In this document: in pieces, positions 23,701 to 33,879 of the stretch
Numbering within the stretch: position 1 is the stretch's first letter
Layout: each line of letters starts with the position of its first letter
From: Ricinus communis
Taxonomy: Eukaryota; Streptophyta; Magnoliopsida; Malpighiales; Euphorbiaceae
NCBI RefSeq assembly: GCF_019578655.1
Contig: NC_063261.1
Location: 6,766,446-6,830,445 of the forward strand
Direction of reading: 5' to 3'
Length of the DNA stretch: 64,000 nucleotides
Program-made: the position numbers and the translations under genes
The notes under the pieces: model-generated
Database searches by the model: none
Told to the model about the DNA's origin: nothing
Seen by the model: only the letters and a program-made list of their open reading frames with translations

Positions 23701-25149
23701 TGATGTGTGCTACTTGTGTTAGCTACAATCTAAGGAAGTGTACCTATCGGAGCAGTCTAGCACTAATGGTGAGTATCAATGTCGTATTCCTCGGAAAAGT
23801 GAAAGCCCAGAGTTACTCCTTTGTTCTTTGTTATATTAACCTAAAATGAGTGATGAATACTTTCTAAACTAACTAATAGCTACAAGCTAAGTTCTAAGGG
23901 AGATGCAGGAGTAATTGATAAATAAAATAACCAAGACAGGAAAGCAAACCCAAAGGGAACTTAAACTAGTTGGCAATCAAACAAAAGATAAAGGATTGGT
24001 AAGTCTAATTATGCTACCCGTGGACGAATTCTTAACCGAATTCGGTTTCTCTCTTGAGATAACCGAATTCCTAAACCTAATAACCTAAAGTTGGAATCTC
24101 TTCTAACGATTGATTCTTAAATTAGCATTAAGCTTTAATCCGCCTCTATTAAGCTTTGTTAATTCTTAATCCGGCTAGTTAATTATCCTTATCTCTAAGC
24201 GATTATTAACCAGTTCTTGCTATTCAAAATTCCAATTGCCAAATGGACTTCTCAATCACACAAAGCAATCTAAACACACAATTCACAACGTCTCATGAAT
24301 AATGCATTATCTTATTAATACTGAAAGCAAGAAGAATACAGAACTAACCCAAACAACCCAACAATATAATACTAAGCCAACATAGTAAAGAAATCCCAAT
24401 GGATTTAATCAATCTAGCTAATCATGTTCATTATCAAAATCCACAAGAATTCAATTACAACAATGAGTAAAGGTAGAGAAACCCGATTACACCCTTGGAT
24501 GAGAGTAAACAGCCCCAATTCCTCTTGCTCGAATTGAATCAATTCTTGTTCCTCTTGCTCGATTTGAAAACCAATCAATGAACCTCGCCCAATCTTCATC
24601 TTTGAAAGGAATCCGATTGAAACCTTGATCCAAGTCTCTTTCTCCCTTGGTTCCAACTCAGAAAACCCTTAGAGAGAGAAATATTAGGGTTTGGGATGTT
24701 CTCCCCCGCTCTCTTTCTTTCTTTCCTCTTTTCTTTCTTTTAATTAATTCCCCCTGTCGCCAGCCAACACGGCCGTGTTGATTCCCGTGTTCCCAACACG
24801 GGCTGGTGTTTATGCCCGTGTTACTCTCTATGGCCGTGCTCCCTAAAAACTTCTTCTTCTTTGATGTTTGATGCACCCAACATGGCCGTGTTGGTGCCCG
24901 TGTTGGGAACACGGCCAGTGTTGAAACCAACACGGCCATGTTCAGCTTCCTCATGCGCATACTTAGCTTGTTTCAACAGCTTTGACGTCCAATTATGCTC
25001 CAATTATTTCCTTTATCATTCTTTGACTTCTTTGAACCTAATGCACACAAACAGACGCATAGGGTGAGCGTTGGTACCAATTCACATCCAAATGTTCATA
25101 AAATCAATCTCAAAAATCCCATTTAGATGTGTGTATTTTACGCACATCA
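23701..25149 (-). repeat. element D 3' LTR
   Basis: Plus-strand ends tgatgtgtgctac and ttacgcacatca; 1449 bp. Contains the diverged CACGGCC/CCGTGTT cluster at 24765-24945. Its outermost 40 bp match the start of C's LTRs in reverse complement. Confidence 0.9.
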
Positions 25150-26828
25150 AATAACCCCACACTTAGCTCATTGCTTGTCCTCAAGCAATCAAAAGTAAAA
25201 TAAGGAAAATAAACCACTAAGGAACAACATTTAAACTGACAGACAAGCTAGAGAGCTCTTGCACATATCCTTAACAAGCGTAAGTCAAACAAAAAGAAAC
25301 GAAGCAATCAATTCAAGTATCACAACGAAGATGCCAATAATTCGCAAAATACTGTCTCAACAAAATTATTCAGAACCAACTCCTCACCATATTCATTCTA
25401 AATCACTCAAAGTGTCTAAAGGGTAGTGTTTAATCGCTCAATGCATCAACTATTGTCTTACTTACTATATGCTTGCTCTTAAATCCTACTCCTACCACTT
25501 ATGGAGAGTCAACAACCATGTCAAGAGGTCTTTATAAGGGTTGTAATGGAATAGGTAGGGGTAGGTAAATTTGGTCAAGGTTGATTCTATGGTATTCTGC
25601 AATGAAATACATGACCTATACACAAGTCACAATAATCACAAGGGGTAAACAATGGATAGTAGTCTAAGGTGGGAAATAGGAATCAAGTCAAAATGTAAAC
25701 TCCGAAAAGCAATTAAACAATTAGCTCACTTACTTCCTTTCTTTTCATCACCCTTCCCTCGATTCTTCTTCTTTTTTTTTCTTTTTTTTTTCTCTTTTTT
25801 TTCATAAGGGAGAACATTCACATAATAGAGTGAATTTCTTTTGCATTGAAGAAAGCTGCTACAAGATTCCACACTATTCCCAAGACAAAAATTCCCAATA
25901 AAAACAACTCATATGTAAAATCATAACCCAAAGTAGAATAAAACTAAGTGGTAATGGAATATGATAAAAAAAATGGTGAAAGAAGGGGTTATCTACAGAA
26001 TCAATAAACAAATGAAGGCTATTTGGCTAGAATGAAAAAGCTAAGTGCCTCTATCATACCAAAGTGTTAAACTCTCCTTGTGGCCCTCATAAGCATTACC
26101 GAGCAAGTTCTAAAAGTAAAGACAGTAATTGGCACTCTCAACAAGAAATAAATACAAGCATATAAAGTGTATGCTTACAATTTAGGCTCAATTTCTCACA
26201 AGTGTGCTTTTGAGTGGGTTGCAAATAAAAATCATCAAAACAGAATTAAATAAACCAAAGCAACTTAGTGCAAAACTCAAACTAATTATCTTACATTCTT
26301 TCGCAAAACTCAACACTATCAGTTTTATTCGATCACATGGACATAAACAGAATTTCAAAAGCAAGTCAACAGTAAGAGCATAAAAACAAAGTGGAAAGTT
26401 TTCAAAATTTTACAAAAAATTGCACAAAGAATAAACAAATAACTGAGATGGGATAAATATCACCCACCCCACACTTGAAGGACACACTGTCCCCAGTGTA
26501 CAAAATATAAGAAATCAAAAAGGAAAAAGAACTAATACTGCCCTGACTATAGCTCCGGAGTGAAAAGAGGTGCATCAGCAGGTATATAAGGGCATTGGCT
26601 AGTCTGTGGTAGAGGAGTGGCTGCAAATAATAAAATAAAGACTTAAAATTGAAACTGAAATAAAAATTAAATAAAATATGAAAACTAAAACTAATAAAAT
26701 ATTTTAGAACAAAAGGTTAAAATATTAGAGATTAAAGATAAAAATTGGGGTGCCTCCCAAAAGCGCTTCTTTTTTATGTGATGAGTCTTTTTAGCTCATG
26801 GTGAAAAGCAAACAGGCGTGATCGATGA
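25150..26828 (-). other. element D 3' untranslated region with polypurine tract
   Basis: Reverse complement of the C 3' region. The tract next to the LTR reads CTAAGTGTGGGGTTATT on the minus strand (25150-25166). The post-pol junction AGCGCTTTTGGGAGGCACC lies near 26745-26767. A pure-T run sits at 25771-25800. Confidence 0.75.
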
Positions 26829-27965
26829 CTATCCATCCTTCTTCCAAGCAAATGGCTTCAAGTATCCGCTTAGAGGGATAATCATCAATTTCCTCTTCCC
26901 GACTGTCAAGCAAGCTGCCAGTATGATGGGCAAGACTCGCTCCTCGTATAATTGCACGTAGTCATCATGCTCTAGGGGCTCTTCCAATTTGAAAGTTGAA
27001 GTTTCACCAATTGGAAGGATCGACGGTTGGGCAATTTCTTCAGGAACGTTAATGGTTTTCTCCAGTCCTTGGCTTGGTTCACTTGCTAAAAGAAATTCGA
27101 GCTCCTCCAAGACTTCTTCATTGGATAACTCGTGTTCATCTTCCATCATCGAAAGGACTTATGGAAAATCCATTAAAAATTCCTCTAACTGCGACTCAGC
27201 ATCATCAACTGTACATTCCTGTTGGTAGTCTTTCAGAGGGATCATGTTTGCCTCTTCCTTTTCTGGTTCTATCTCCATGTTCAAAGAGTCGTCCTGCACA
27301 GAAGCATCATCGTCAAACATAATAGATAACCCAGAAAAATTCTCACCTGAATGCAAAGTGACGGCGCTCAAGTGTTCCTCGGATTCAGTAGCGTATGATG
27401 GAGTTCCCAATTGCTCTTTAGCTAATAACTTGAAGATCAAGCCTACTTGATGCTTTATGTTCTCAATCGAGGCTTGTTGACCTTCAAGTATCATGTCTGT
27501 TTGTTGGAATCTATCCTCAAGACTTGTAAAGAACCTCATCATCAGCTCCTCTGACACTAACTCTTCATCTTGAGTTGAAGGTGTAAGATTAGGCTGTTGA
27601 TGTGGTTGTTGAGATCCTAATGGTTCTTGGCCATCTAAGCTCCATCCAAAGGGTGAATGAGTGCTGCACTCCTGATTGTAGGTGCTTCCATACGAGTCAT
27701 TTGGCCAACTGCCCGTATAATTCACCTGTTCACAGTTATAAGAACAATGAGTAAAATCACTACACAATGAATAATCATTAGTCAAATGTAAACCACAAAA
27801 AAATTCACAAAAAACTTGAGATGAAAGGATAGGAGTGGAGAGTTGATCGGTAGCCCTGCAAAACGATTCTACTCGAGCTTCTAAAGATGCACGGGTATCT
27901 TAATTTTTAGCATTTTCTTGGTTTCTAATCCCATTTTCCAATGTGCCATACAAAGAGTTTAGCAT
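26829..27965 (-). pseudogene. near-open frame: gag tail plus pol linker of element D
   Basis: From ATG at 27965 one frame runs about 379 codons with only two stops (TAA at about 27900 and TAG at 27159). It starts MLNSLYGTLENGIRNQENAK. A degenerate knuckle follows (CEFFCGLHLTNDYSLC), then a glutamine-rich stretch and the block ELMMRFFTSLEDRFQQTDMI. C has the homologous block ELMMKFVTSTEMRFQQTD at about 10201. After the TAG it continues MMEDEHELSNEEVLEELEFL and ends LPIILAACLTVGKRKLM ... YLKPFAWK, the region normally just before RT in Athila pol. The capsid core that should precede it and the enzymes that should follow are absent. The homology-based reading is firm; any function for this frame is speculation. 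Confidence 0.75.
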
Positions 27966-28123
27966 TGAACCTCCTTATCATCCACTACCCGAATCATAAG
28001 ATTAACTAAATAAATATGTATAACTAAAAGAAAATAAATAAATAAATAATAAAAACCATAAAATAAAATTAAAAAAAGGGCTAAATTAAGAAATAGCAAA
28101 TTTCATTCTAGTTTTCAAATAAT

Positions 28124-28141
28124 TCCCCGGCAACGGCGCCA
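28124..28141 (-). other. primer-binding site of element D
   Basis: The minus strand reads TGGCGCCGTTGCCGGGGA, the canonical Athila tRNA-Asp site, six bases inside the 5' LTR end. Confidence 0.92.
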
Positions 28142-28147
28142 AAAACT

Positions 28148-29599
28148 TGATGTGTGCTACTTGTGTTAGCTACAATCTAAAGCAGTGTATCTATCGATGC
28201 AGTCTAGCACTAATGGCGAGTATCAAGGTCGTATTCCTCGGGAAAGTGAAAGCCCAAAGTTACTCCTTTGTTCTTTGTTATATTAACCTAAAATGAGTGA
28301 TGAATACTTTCTAAACTAACTAATAGCTACAAGCTAAGTTCTAAGGGAGATGCAGGAGTAATTGATAAATAAAATAACCAAGACAGGAAAGCAAACCCAA
28401 GGGGAACCTAAACTAGTTGGCAATCAAACAAAAGATAAGAGGATTGGTGAGTCTAATAATGCTACCCGTGGATGAATTCTTAACCGAATTCGGTTTCTCT
28501 CTCGAGATAACCGAATTCCTAAACCTAATAACCTAAAGTTAGAATCTCTTCCTAACAATTGATTCTTAAATTAGCATTAAGCTTTAATCCGCCTCTATTA
28601 AGCTTTGTTAATTCTTAATCCGACTAGTTAATTATTCTTATCTCTAAGCGATTATTAACCAGTTCTTGCTATTTAAAATTTCAATTGCTAAATGGACTTC
28701 TCAATCACACAAAACAATCTAAACACACAATTCACAATGTCTCATGAATAATGCATTATCTTATTAATACTGAAAGCAAGAAGAATACAGAACTGACTCA
28801 AACAATCCAACAATATAATACTAAGCCAACATAGTAAAGAAATCCCAATGGATTTAATCAATCTAGCTAATCATGTTCATTATCAAAATCTACAAGAATT
28901 CAATTACAACAATGAGTAAAGGTAGAGAAACCCGATTACACCATTGGATGAGAGTAAACAGCCCCAATTCCTCTTGCTCGAATTGAATCGATTTTTATTT
29001 CTCTTGCTCGATTTGAAAACCAATCAACGAACCTCGCCCAATCTTCAATCTTTGAAGGGAATCTGATTGAAACCTTGATCCAAGTCTCTTTCTCCCTTGG
29101 TTCTAACTCAGAAAACCCTTAGAGAGAGAAATATTAGGGTTTGGGACGTTCTCCCCCGCTCTCTTTCTTTCTTTCCTCTCTTCTTTCCTTTAATTAATTC
29201 CCCCTGTCGCAGCCAACACAGCCGTGTTGATTCCCGTGTTCCCAACACAGGCTAGTGTTTATGCCCGTGTTACTCTTTGTGGCCGTGCTCCCTAAAAACT
29301 TCTTCTTCTTTGATATTTGATGCACCTAACATGACCGTGTTGGTGCCCGTGTTGGGAACACGGCCAGTGTTGAAACCAACATAGCCATGTTCAGCTTCCT
29401 CATGCGCATACTTAGCTTGTTTCGACAGCTTTGACGTCCAATTATGCTCCAATTCTTTCCTTTATCATTCTTTGACTTCTTTTAAACCTAATGCACACAA
29501 ATAGACGTATAGGGTGAGTGTTGGGACCAATTCACATCCAAATGTCCATAAAATCAATCTTAAAAATCTCATTTAGATGTGTGTATTTTACGCACATCA
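28148..29599 (-). repeat. element D 5' LTR
   Basis: 1452 bp, the same ends as 23701-25149 with scattered substitutions; somewhat more diverged from its partner than the two LTRs of C are from each other, judged by eye. Confidence 0.9.
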
Positions 29600-29604
29600 T
29601 TCTA

Positions 29605-29795
29605 CCTCTTAAAACTTAATTTCTTTGATAATTAAGTGTAAATTGATTATAGAAAGTAATTCTAGGTCAATTATTTGCAAACCTAACTTTGATTCACCCA
29701 TCTTTAACCTTTCGAGACTCGAGAAAGGCAGTACTTTCATCTTCAGATTTTTCATAATTCTCTCGATATTTGAATCTGAAAAATGGATGCTAATA
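29605..29795 (-). repeat. element A 5' LTR, remainder
   Basis: Continues the alignment to 16970-17159 (for example tccaaattgattatagaaaa versus gtaaattgattatagaaagt) and ends tgctaata, a decayed form of tgctgaca in the other LTRs. 29796-29800 is the right target-site copy tttta. Confidence 0.8.
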
Positions 29796-29800
29796 TTTTA

Positions 29801-30650
29801 CATCTTATCAAAAGACAAAATCATGCTTTTTCCTAATTTCTTGTACCACCTTTAAGCTAAGACCATCAGCATAGTAGGAAACACTCGGCAATAGGATTGC
29901 ATTAGACACATTGAATAATTATATGGTTTTCCTGAATTTGGATAATGGACTCCAGGATCGCCAACTCCGTCAAAGGTATCGAGCTAGGGTAACCACAACT
30001 TAGTGGGAAATTTCTCCATCAAAATGGAATCGACTAGGGGGGATCCCTGGTCCATGTACTATTCCACGGCCTCCTCAGCCTCTCTTCTCCTCAAAGCCTT
30101 CTACACTTGCTTGTAGATTTCATATGTCTAGTTCTCATCTGATTTGGATTTTAGAGTAGCATGAGATTTTGCTATTTCCTTATTATTTTCTCGACGAGGA
30201 ATTTGTTATTGGTCCTCTCTAGCCTGGTTATTTTGATTAGGTTTTGGGAGGTGGCTAGGTTGAAATGTGTTTGGTTTAGGTTGATATTTGGATTCAAGAT
30301 AGGAATTTGGCTGACCGGTAGGGGGAAGTATGCATGTTGCTAAAATTTGAGCTAGTTGCGATTAGAATTGCCCTAGGATTGCATGCATCACCCCCATAAT
30401 CATATCCTGAGGGTCTTGGGAAGTATAAGGGATAGTTGGTTTAAGTGGTGGGATTAATACTTTGGGTGAGGTGTAGGTATTTGTGGTTGCAAAAGAGGCC
30501 CTAACGTGGGAAGGAGAAGCTACCATACTATAGATGCTGGGGAATTTAGGTATGGAAAGTATTATTCTGATCGTGCTATCAATGGAAGGGTTCATAATAG
30601 TTCCTAATGGTGGGATAGACAAAGCAGGTAGGGTAGAGTACCTAGATATA
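29801..30650 (-). pseudogene. gag, N-terminal half, of Ty3/gypsy element G
   Basis: The minus strand starts near 30622 (MSIPPLG) and is proline/serine rich at first. It then reads SPLVDSILMEKFPTKLWLP, LDTFDGVGDP (30020-29930) and RWYKKLGKSMILSFDKM near 29840-29806. These are the conserved start and middle of the retrotransposon gag domain, up to the point where element A interrupts. The remainder is at 3236-4040. Stops are present. Confidence 0.8.
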
Positions 30651-30699
30651 ACTTGAGTACCCCGGGGTGGTGGGTCCTAGCTAGAGCTGTCTTCTTAGT

Positions 30700-31290
30700 T
30701 TGCTATTACTTTATACAAAACCAATCAATAAAGTGAAAGGAAATAGAAAAATTGAGTTTTCCATAAACTGTAATTGATGGATTCGTCTACAACTAGGGTT
30801 AGATTAATGGGAGCTACCCTGTCAAGAGGGGAACAAGAAAGGGTCAGTGAGCCAATAGCCTCTATATCCAAATTGGCTCTCCGATGATCAAGTTAGAATG
30901 AAAGATGAATTTAACAGGATAATAATCGAAAAAGAGTGCAAAATATGCCTTGTTCATGTGAAAAATAAGGATATTTATACTTGATGATTAGAGATGATGG
31001 CTCAAAAAAGAGAGAAAAATATTTATTTTTGTTAAGGATAAGGCCAACTCGCTAATTTTGTTATAACCGCCTAGTAGTTAGGGACAATTGGTTATTCTAT
31101 AGCTTGGTGACGTCATTGAGGAGTTTTATATTACTATCACAGTTTTTCTGTTCTATTCATAGGTTTAGGCGAGCTTTCTCCGACAGTTCAAATAATGTGC
31201 CTTGAGGTATCGTGGCGAGCTAATTTGACGAGGTTCCGTATTGCTCGGAGGGTTTGGATCAAAAGCCAGCAGTTTGACCTAACCGACCTT
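30700..31290 (-). repeat. possible 5' LTR of element G
   Basis: It lies directly upstream of G's gag in its sense, is non-coding, and has LTR-like composition, including a tgacgtca palindrome at 31108-31115. No second copy is in the window to define the ends, so the limits are guesses. Confidence 0.3.
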
Positions 31291-31299
31291 ATCCAATTA

Positions 31300-31600
31300 G
31301 TATTTAATACTTAAAAGATTTGATTTCAGGAGGGTGTATTTAATTAAAAGAATCAAAGACTTGATGGATTTAAAATTTCGGGTGTATTCAATGTTAACTT
31401 TAAAAGACTCTATATAAGTTATGGAGTGTTTAGCATTAACTTTTAAAGACTTTAGAAAAATCTATTGAAATTATGGGATATTCAATTATAACTTTTACTA
31501 AGTCTATAAAAGTAAGTTAGTATTCAAAAAGTTATTGACTTTTATAGACATAAACTTTTATATACTATTATTGACTTTTTATGCATTTTTATGAATAGAA
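31300..31600. repeat. AT-rich degenerate repeat, possible MITE remnant
   Basis: Words such as gggtgtattcaatgttaact and aacttttaaagactctat recur four to five times at about 50-bp spacing. No clear terminal repeats. Confidence 0.35.
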
Positions 31601-31853
31601 ATTGTCAAGAATTTTTTCTCAATTCTCCTCAAGATTTCAATAGATTTTTTTTGAAAACTCATATTTCTTCTTTTCAAATTCTCTTGCATTCTCGTCTTCA
31701 TTTTTCTTCATTATTTTCTCCATCTTAAAAAAATAAGCGATTAGTAGTTCAAACTAAAAAGCTAAAGATTACTTATTAATAATATCTTCTTATACTCATA
31801 AATAAAAAAGTAAAGAGAGAAATATAAAAAAATACCATGTGGTTTCACCATTT

Positions 31854-32303
31854 AGCAACTTTTAATATATGTTTTTTTTTTAGAAAATAAGAAATATGTG
31901 GTTAAAAATAGTGACTAAAAGTATTTTACCGTTAAAAAGTATCGATTGATAAGAATTTAGTTATCTTCACTCCGATTAGCCATCATTATCTTATTTCTTA
32001 TGTTTGATAATATGAATTTAGAGCTTAATAACTAAAAACATCATTGTTTGACCATTAAATTGATTTTATCAAATTGATAACTTCTTCAACCGCTCTTTCA
32101 TGATCAAATATTGAAATTAGGAGTTGCTAATTTCCAAACTCATGTTATCAAACACGGATAACATGATAATGATGGCTGATTGGAGTGAAGATGACTGAAT
32201 CCTTACAAATTGAGACTTTTTAATATTGAGATACTTTTCTTTTGTCACAATTTATAACCACATACATCTTTTTGTCTGAAAAAAAAATAAATACTAAAAG
32301 TTA
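31854..32303. mobile_element. fold-back / long-TIR MITE-like element
   Basis: Two arms of roughly 170-190 bp are reverse complements. Left gttatcttcactccgattag (31960) pairs with ctgattggagtgaagatgac (right arm near 32176). Left aacttttaatatatg (31856) pairs with the right end near 32300. Left atatgtggtta pairs with taaccacata at 32258. A central spacer of under 100 bp has no frame. Long inverted arms around a short middle suggest a Mutator-like MITE; a target duplication was not resolved. Confidence 0.7.
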
Positions 32304-33050
32304 TACTCTTTTGTACTTATCTCAAAAATAAATAATTAAAAGCTTTTACTTTAATTTTAAAAAGGATCCTTATAAAAAATATGAATTTCAAATAAAGAAT
32401 TTAATAATCTTTGAAAGATTATTTTAAGTAAATAACCCCACCATAGACTTTTAGTTTTTATTAAGAAGAATATTTGAATAATTATTTCTATTGGTAAGTA
32501 TGATGGTTGTTGGGTTAGGTATTTATTAAATAATTAGTAACCGTAATTATTATCGGTTTATGTATTTATCAAATAAATAATAAACAAAATATAACAAGTA
32601 TGACATGAATTTGATGGTTTAATTTGAGACAAATTATGGTAAAATAATTTTAAAAAAAATTTATCTTGACAAAAAATATGTTCATGTAAAGTAGAAAATT
32701 TAAACATAAATAATATGGACTTATATATAGAGTTGCAGATAATATTATATGAAATAAAGCTTAAACTATATATTTTAAAAAAGAATAATTAATTTTATTT
32801 TTAAAAAATTAAATAATAGATATTATAAAAATCAATAAAAATCTGTTAATATATATATATATATATATATATAATTTTTTAGAGTAAAATATGTGAAAAT
32901 TATTTCTAAATTTATCAATTTTGTAAAATTATTAAAAATTTAAGAATTGTAACAAATAATTCACTTAAATCTTTTTTTCGAAACTTAATTGGATACACTA
33001 AAATTGGGCGAATTAAGAAAAAAAAAAAAAAAACGCCTCACATTAAGTGT
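32304..33050. other. AT-rich intergenic DNA, no gene seen
   Basis: Long A/T tracts, a (TA)n run at 32852-32874 and an A-run at 33020-33034. It lies upstream of the hAT-derived gene, so its promoter should be at the right end; no convincing TATA box seen. Confidence 0.5.
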
Positions 33051-33054
33051 AGAA

Positions 33055-33315
33055 ATTAACAAACAGGAAAGCACGTGAGTGAGAGCATTAGGAAGCAACA
33101 CCGTACAAACCAAATGTCACTCCATTTCATTACAAATCTGTTTCTTTCTACCGAGTCTCCGGTAATTCTGTTTTTCGCCGATAGAAATTCATTAGCCACT
33201 AAAGAAATTAAAAACTCGTGTTTTTTATCCGGGCCCGATTCCCATAGAATCTCACTCCTTTCTTCTACTTGTGTCGGCGGACGAATCCGATATTTTGTAT
33301 TGGAAGTTCCCTAAA
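33055..33315 (+). other. probable 5' UTR exon of the hAT-derived gene
   Basis: A less AT-rich block that ends in a good donor, ctaaa|GTAAGC at 33316. An acceptor cactag|AGATTGG at 33826 would join it to the exon carrying the start codon (33826-33900). The transcription start and the UTR structure are inferred; no transcript data are available here. Confidence 0.4.
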
Positions 33316-33879
33316 GTAAGCGACTTTCTTTTCATTATTATTGAAAATGAAAATTTCATTTTTTATATTTAAAATCATTATTTTTGAAATCAGTGTAAGC
33401 TAAGATTTAGCTGTAGTAGTAGAGTTAGATGTTTGGTTTAATAGTAAAATAGAACTGTGATTTATCAACTAAATAACAGAAGATATGAGGAAGTCAATTA
33501 GGTAGATTCATCATTGGAATTGCAATCTATGTTGTTTCTTACAATTTTTATTCTGTCTGTTTTCTTTTAGAATAATTTTTCTTTGATCTGTTTGATTAAC
33601 ACATTAACTATTGCTAATCTTCTTCTTTGGAGTTCTCATCATTTCTTTTGTGTATTTTGTAGTCCAGAGTTGCAATTCATTTTCTATAGCACCTTTGTCT
33701 GTTTATTGCTGACAATAATCTGCATTGTTCACTCTTCCATGATTGCGTCTGCAAATGATTCATCTGTTCACTTGCTCTTTTATTTCTTCATTTATATGGT
33801 CTCACATCCTCTCACTCTTCACTAGAGATTGGCCTTTCATGGTGGACACGCCAGACAAATTTTTGCCACTTTCCCAGCT

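Larger units (their letters stand above)
23701..29599 (-). mobile_element. element D: Athila-type non-autonomous element
   Basis: Minus-strand element with LTRs 23701-25149 and 28148-29599, a perfect tRNA-Asp-type primer-binding site and a 3.0 kb interior. It is flanked by tttta (23696-23700) and ttcta (29600-29604), a 4/5 target duplication inside A's 5' LTR. The interior has one near-open frame (26829-27965) covering the gag tail and the linker into pol. The capsid core, protease, RT, RNase H and integrase are missing. Relative to C it has a different deletion but the same LTR ends and 3' region. Confidence 0.88.
4041..29795 (-). mobile_element. element A: non-autonomous Ty3/gypsy (Tat-like) element carrying nested insertions
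   Basis: Minus-strand element with its 3' LTR on the left (4041-5005 plus 15798-17159, about 2.33 kb once insertions are removed), internal region 17160-21518, and 5' LTR on the right (21519-23700 plus 29605-29795, about 2.37 kb). The two LTRs align over their whole length. Examples are the shared block beginning caaagactagc near 4135 and 21609, and tcatatggcagatcctaaaac at 15928 and 22679. The internal 4.36 kb holds a primer-binding-site candidate, a decayed gag and tandem arrays, with no protease, RT, RNase H or integrase seen. LTRs and gag match element E, which has pol, so A looks like a deletion derivative of that family. It sits in the gag of G. Confidence 0.8.

Noticed and set aside
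24658..25003. Overlapping 60- to 100-codon frames in the D LTR, also at 29270-29452
   Set aside because: LTR sequence; the frames are open because of the CACGGCC repeats and are not shared in frame with C.
33075..33314. 79-codon frame before the hAT-derived gene
   Set aside because: It begins with a non-ATG codon and lies in what looks like the 5' UTR exon; no recognisable domain.
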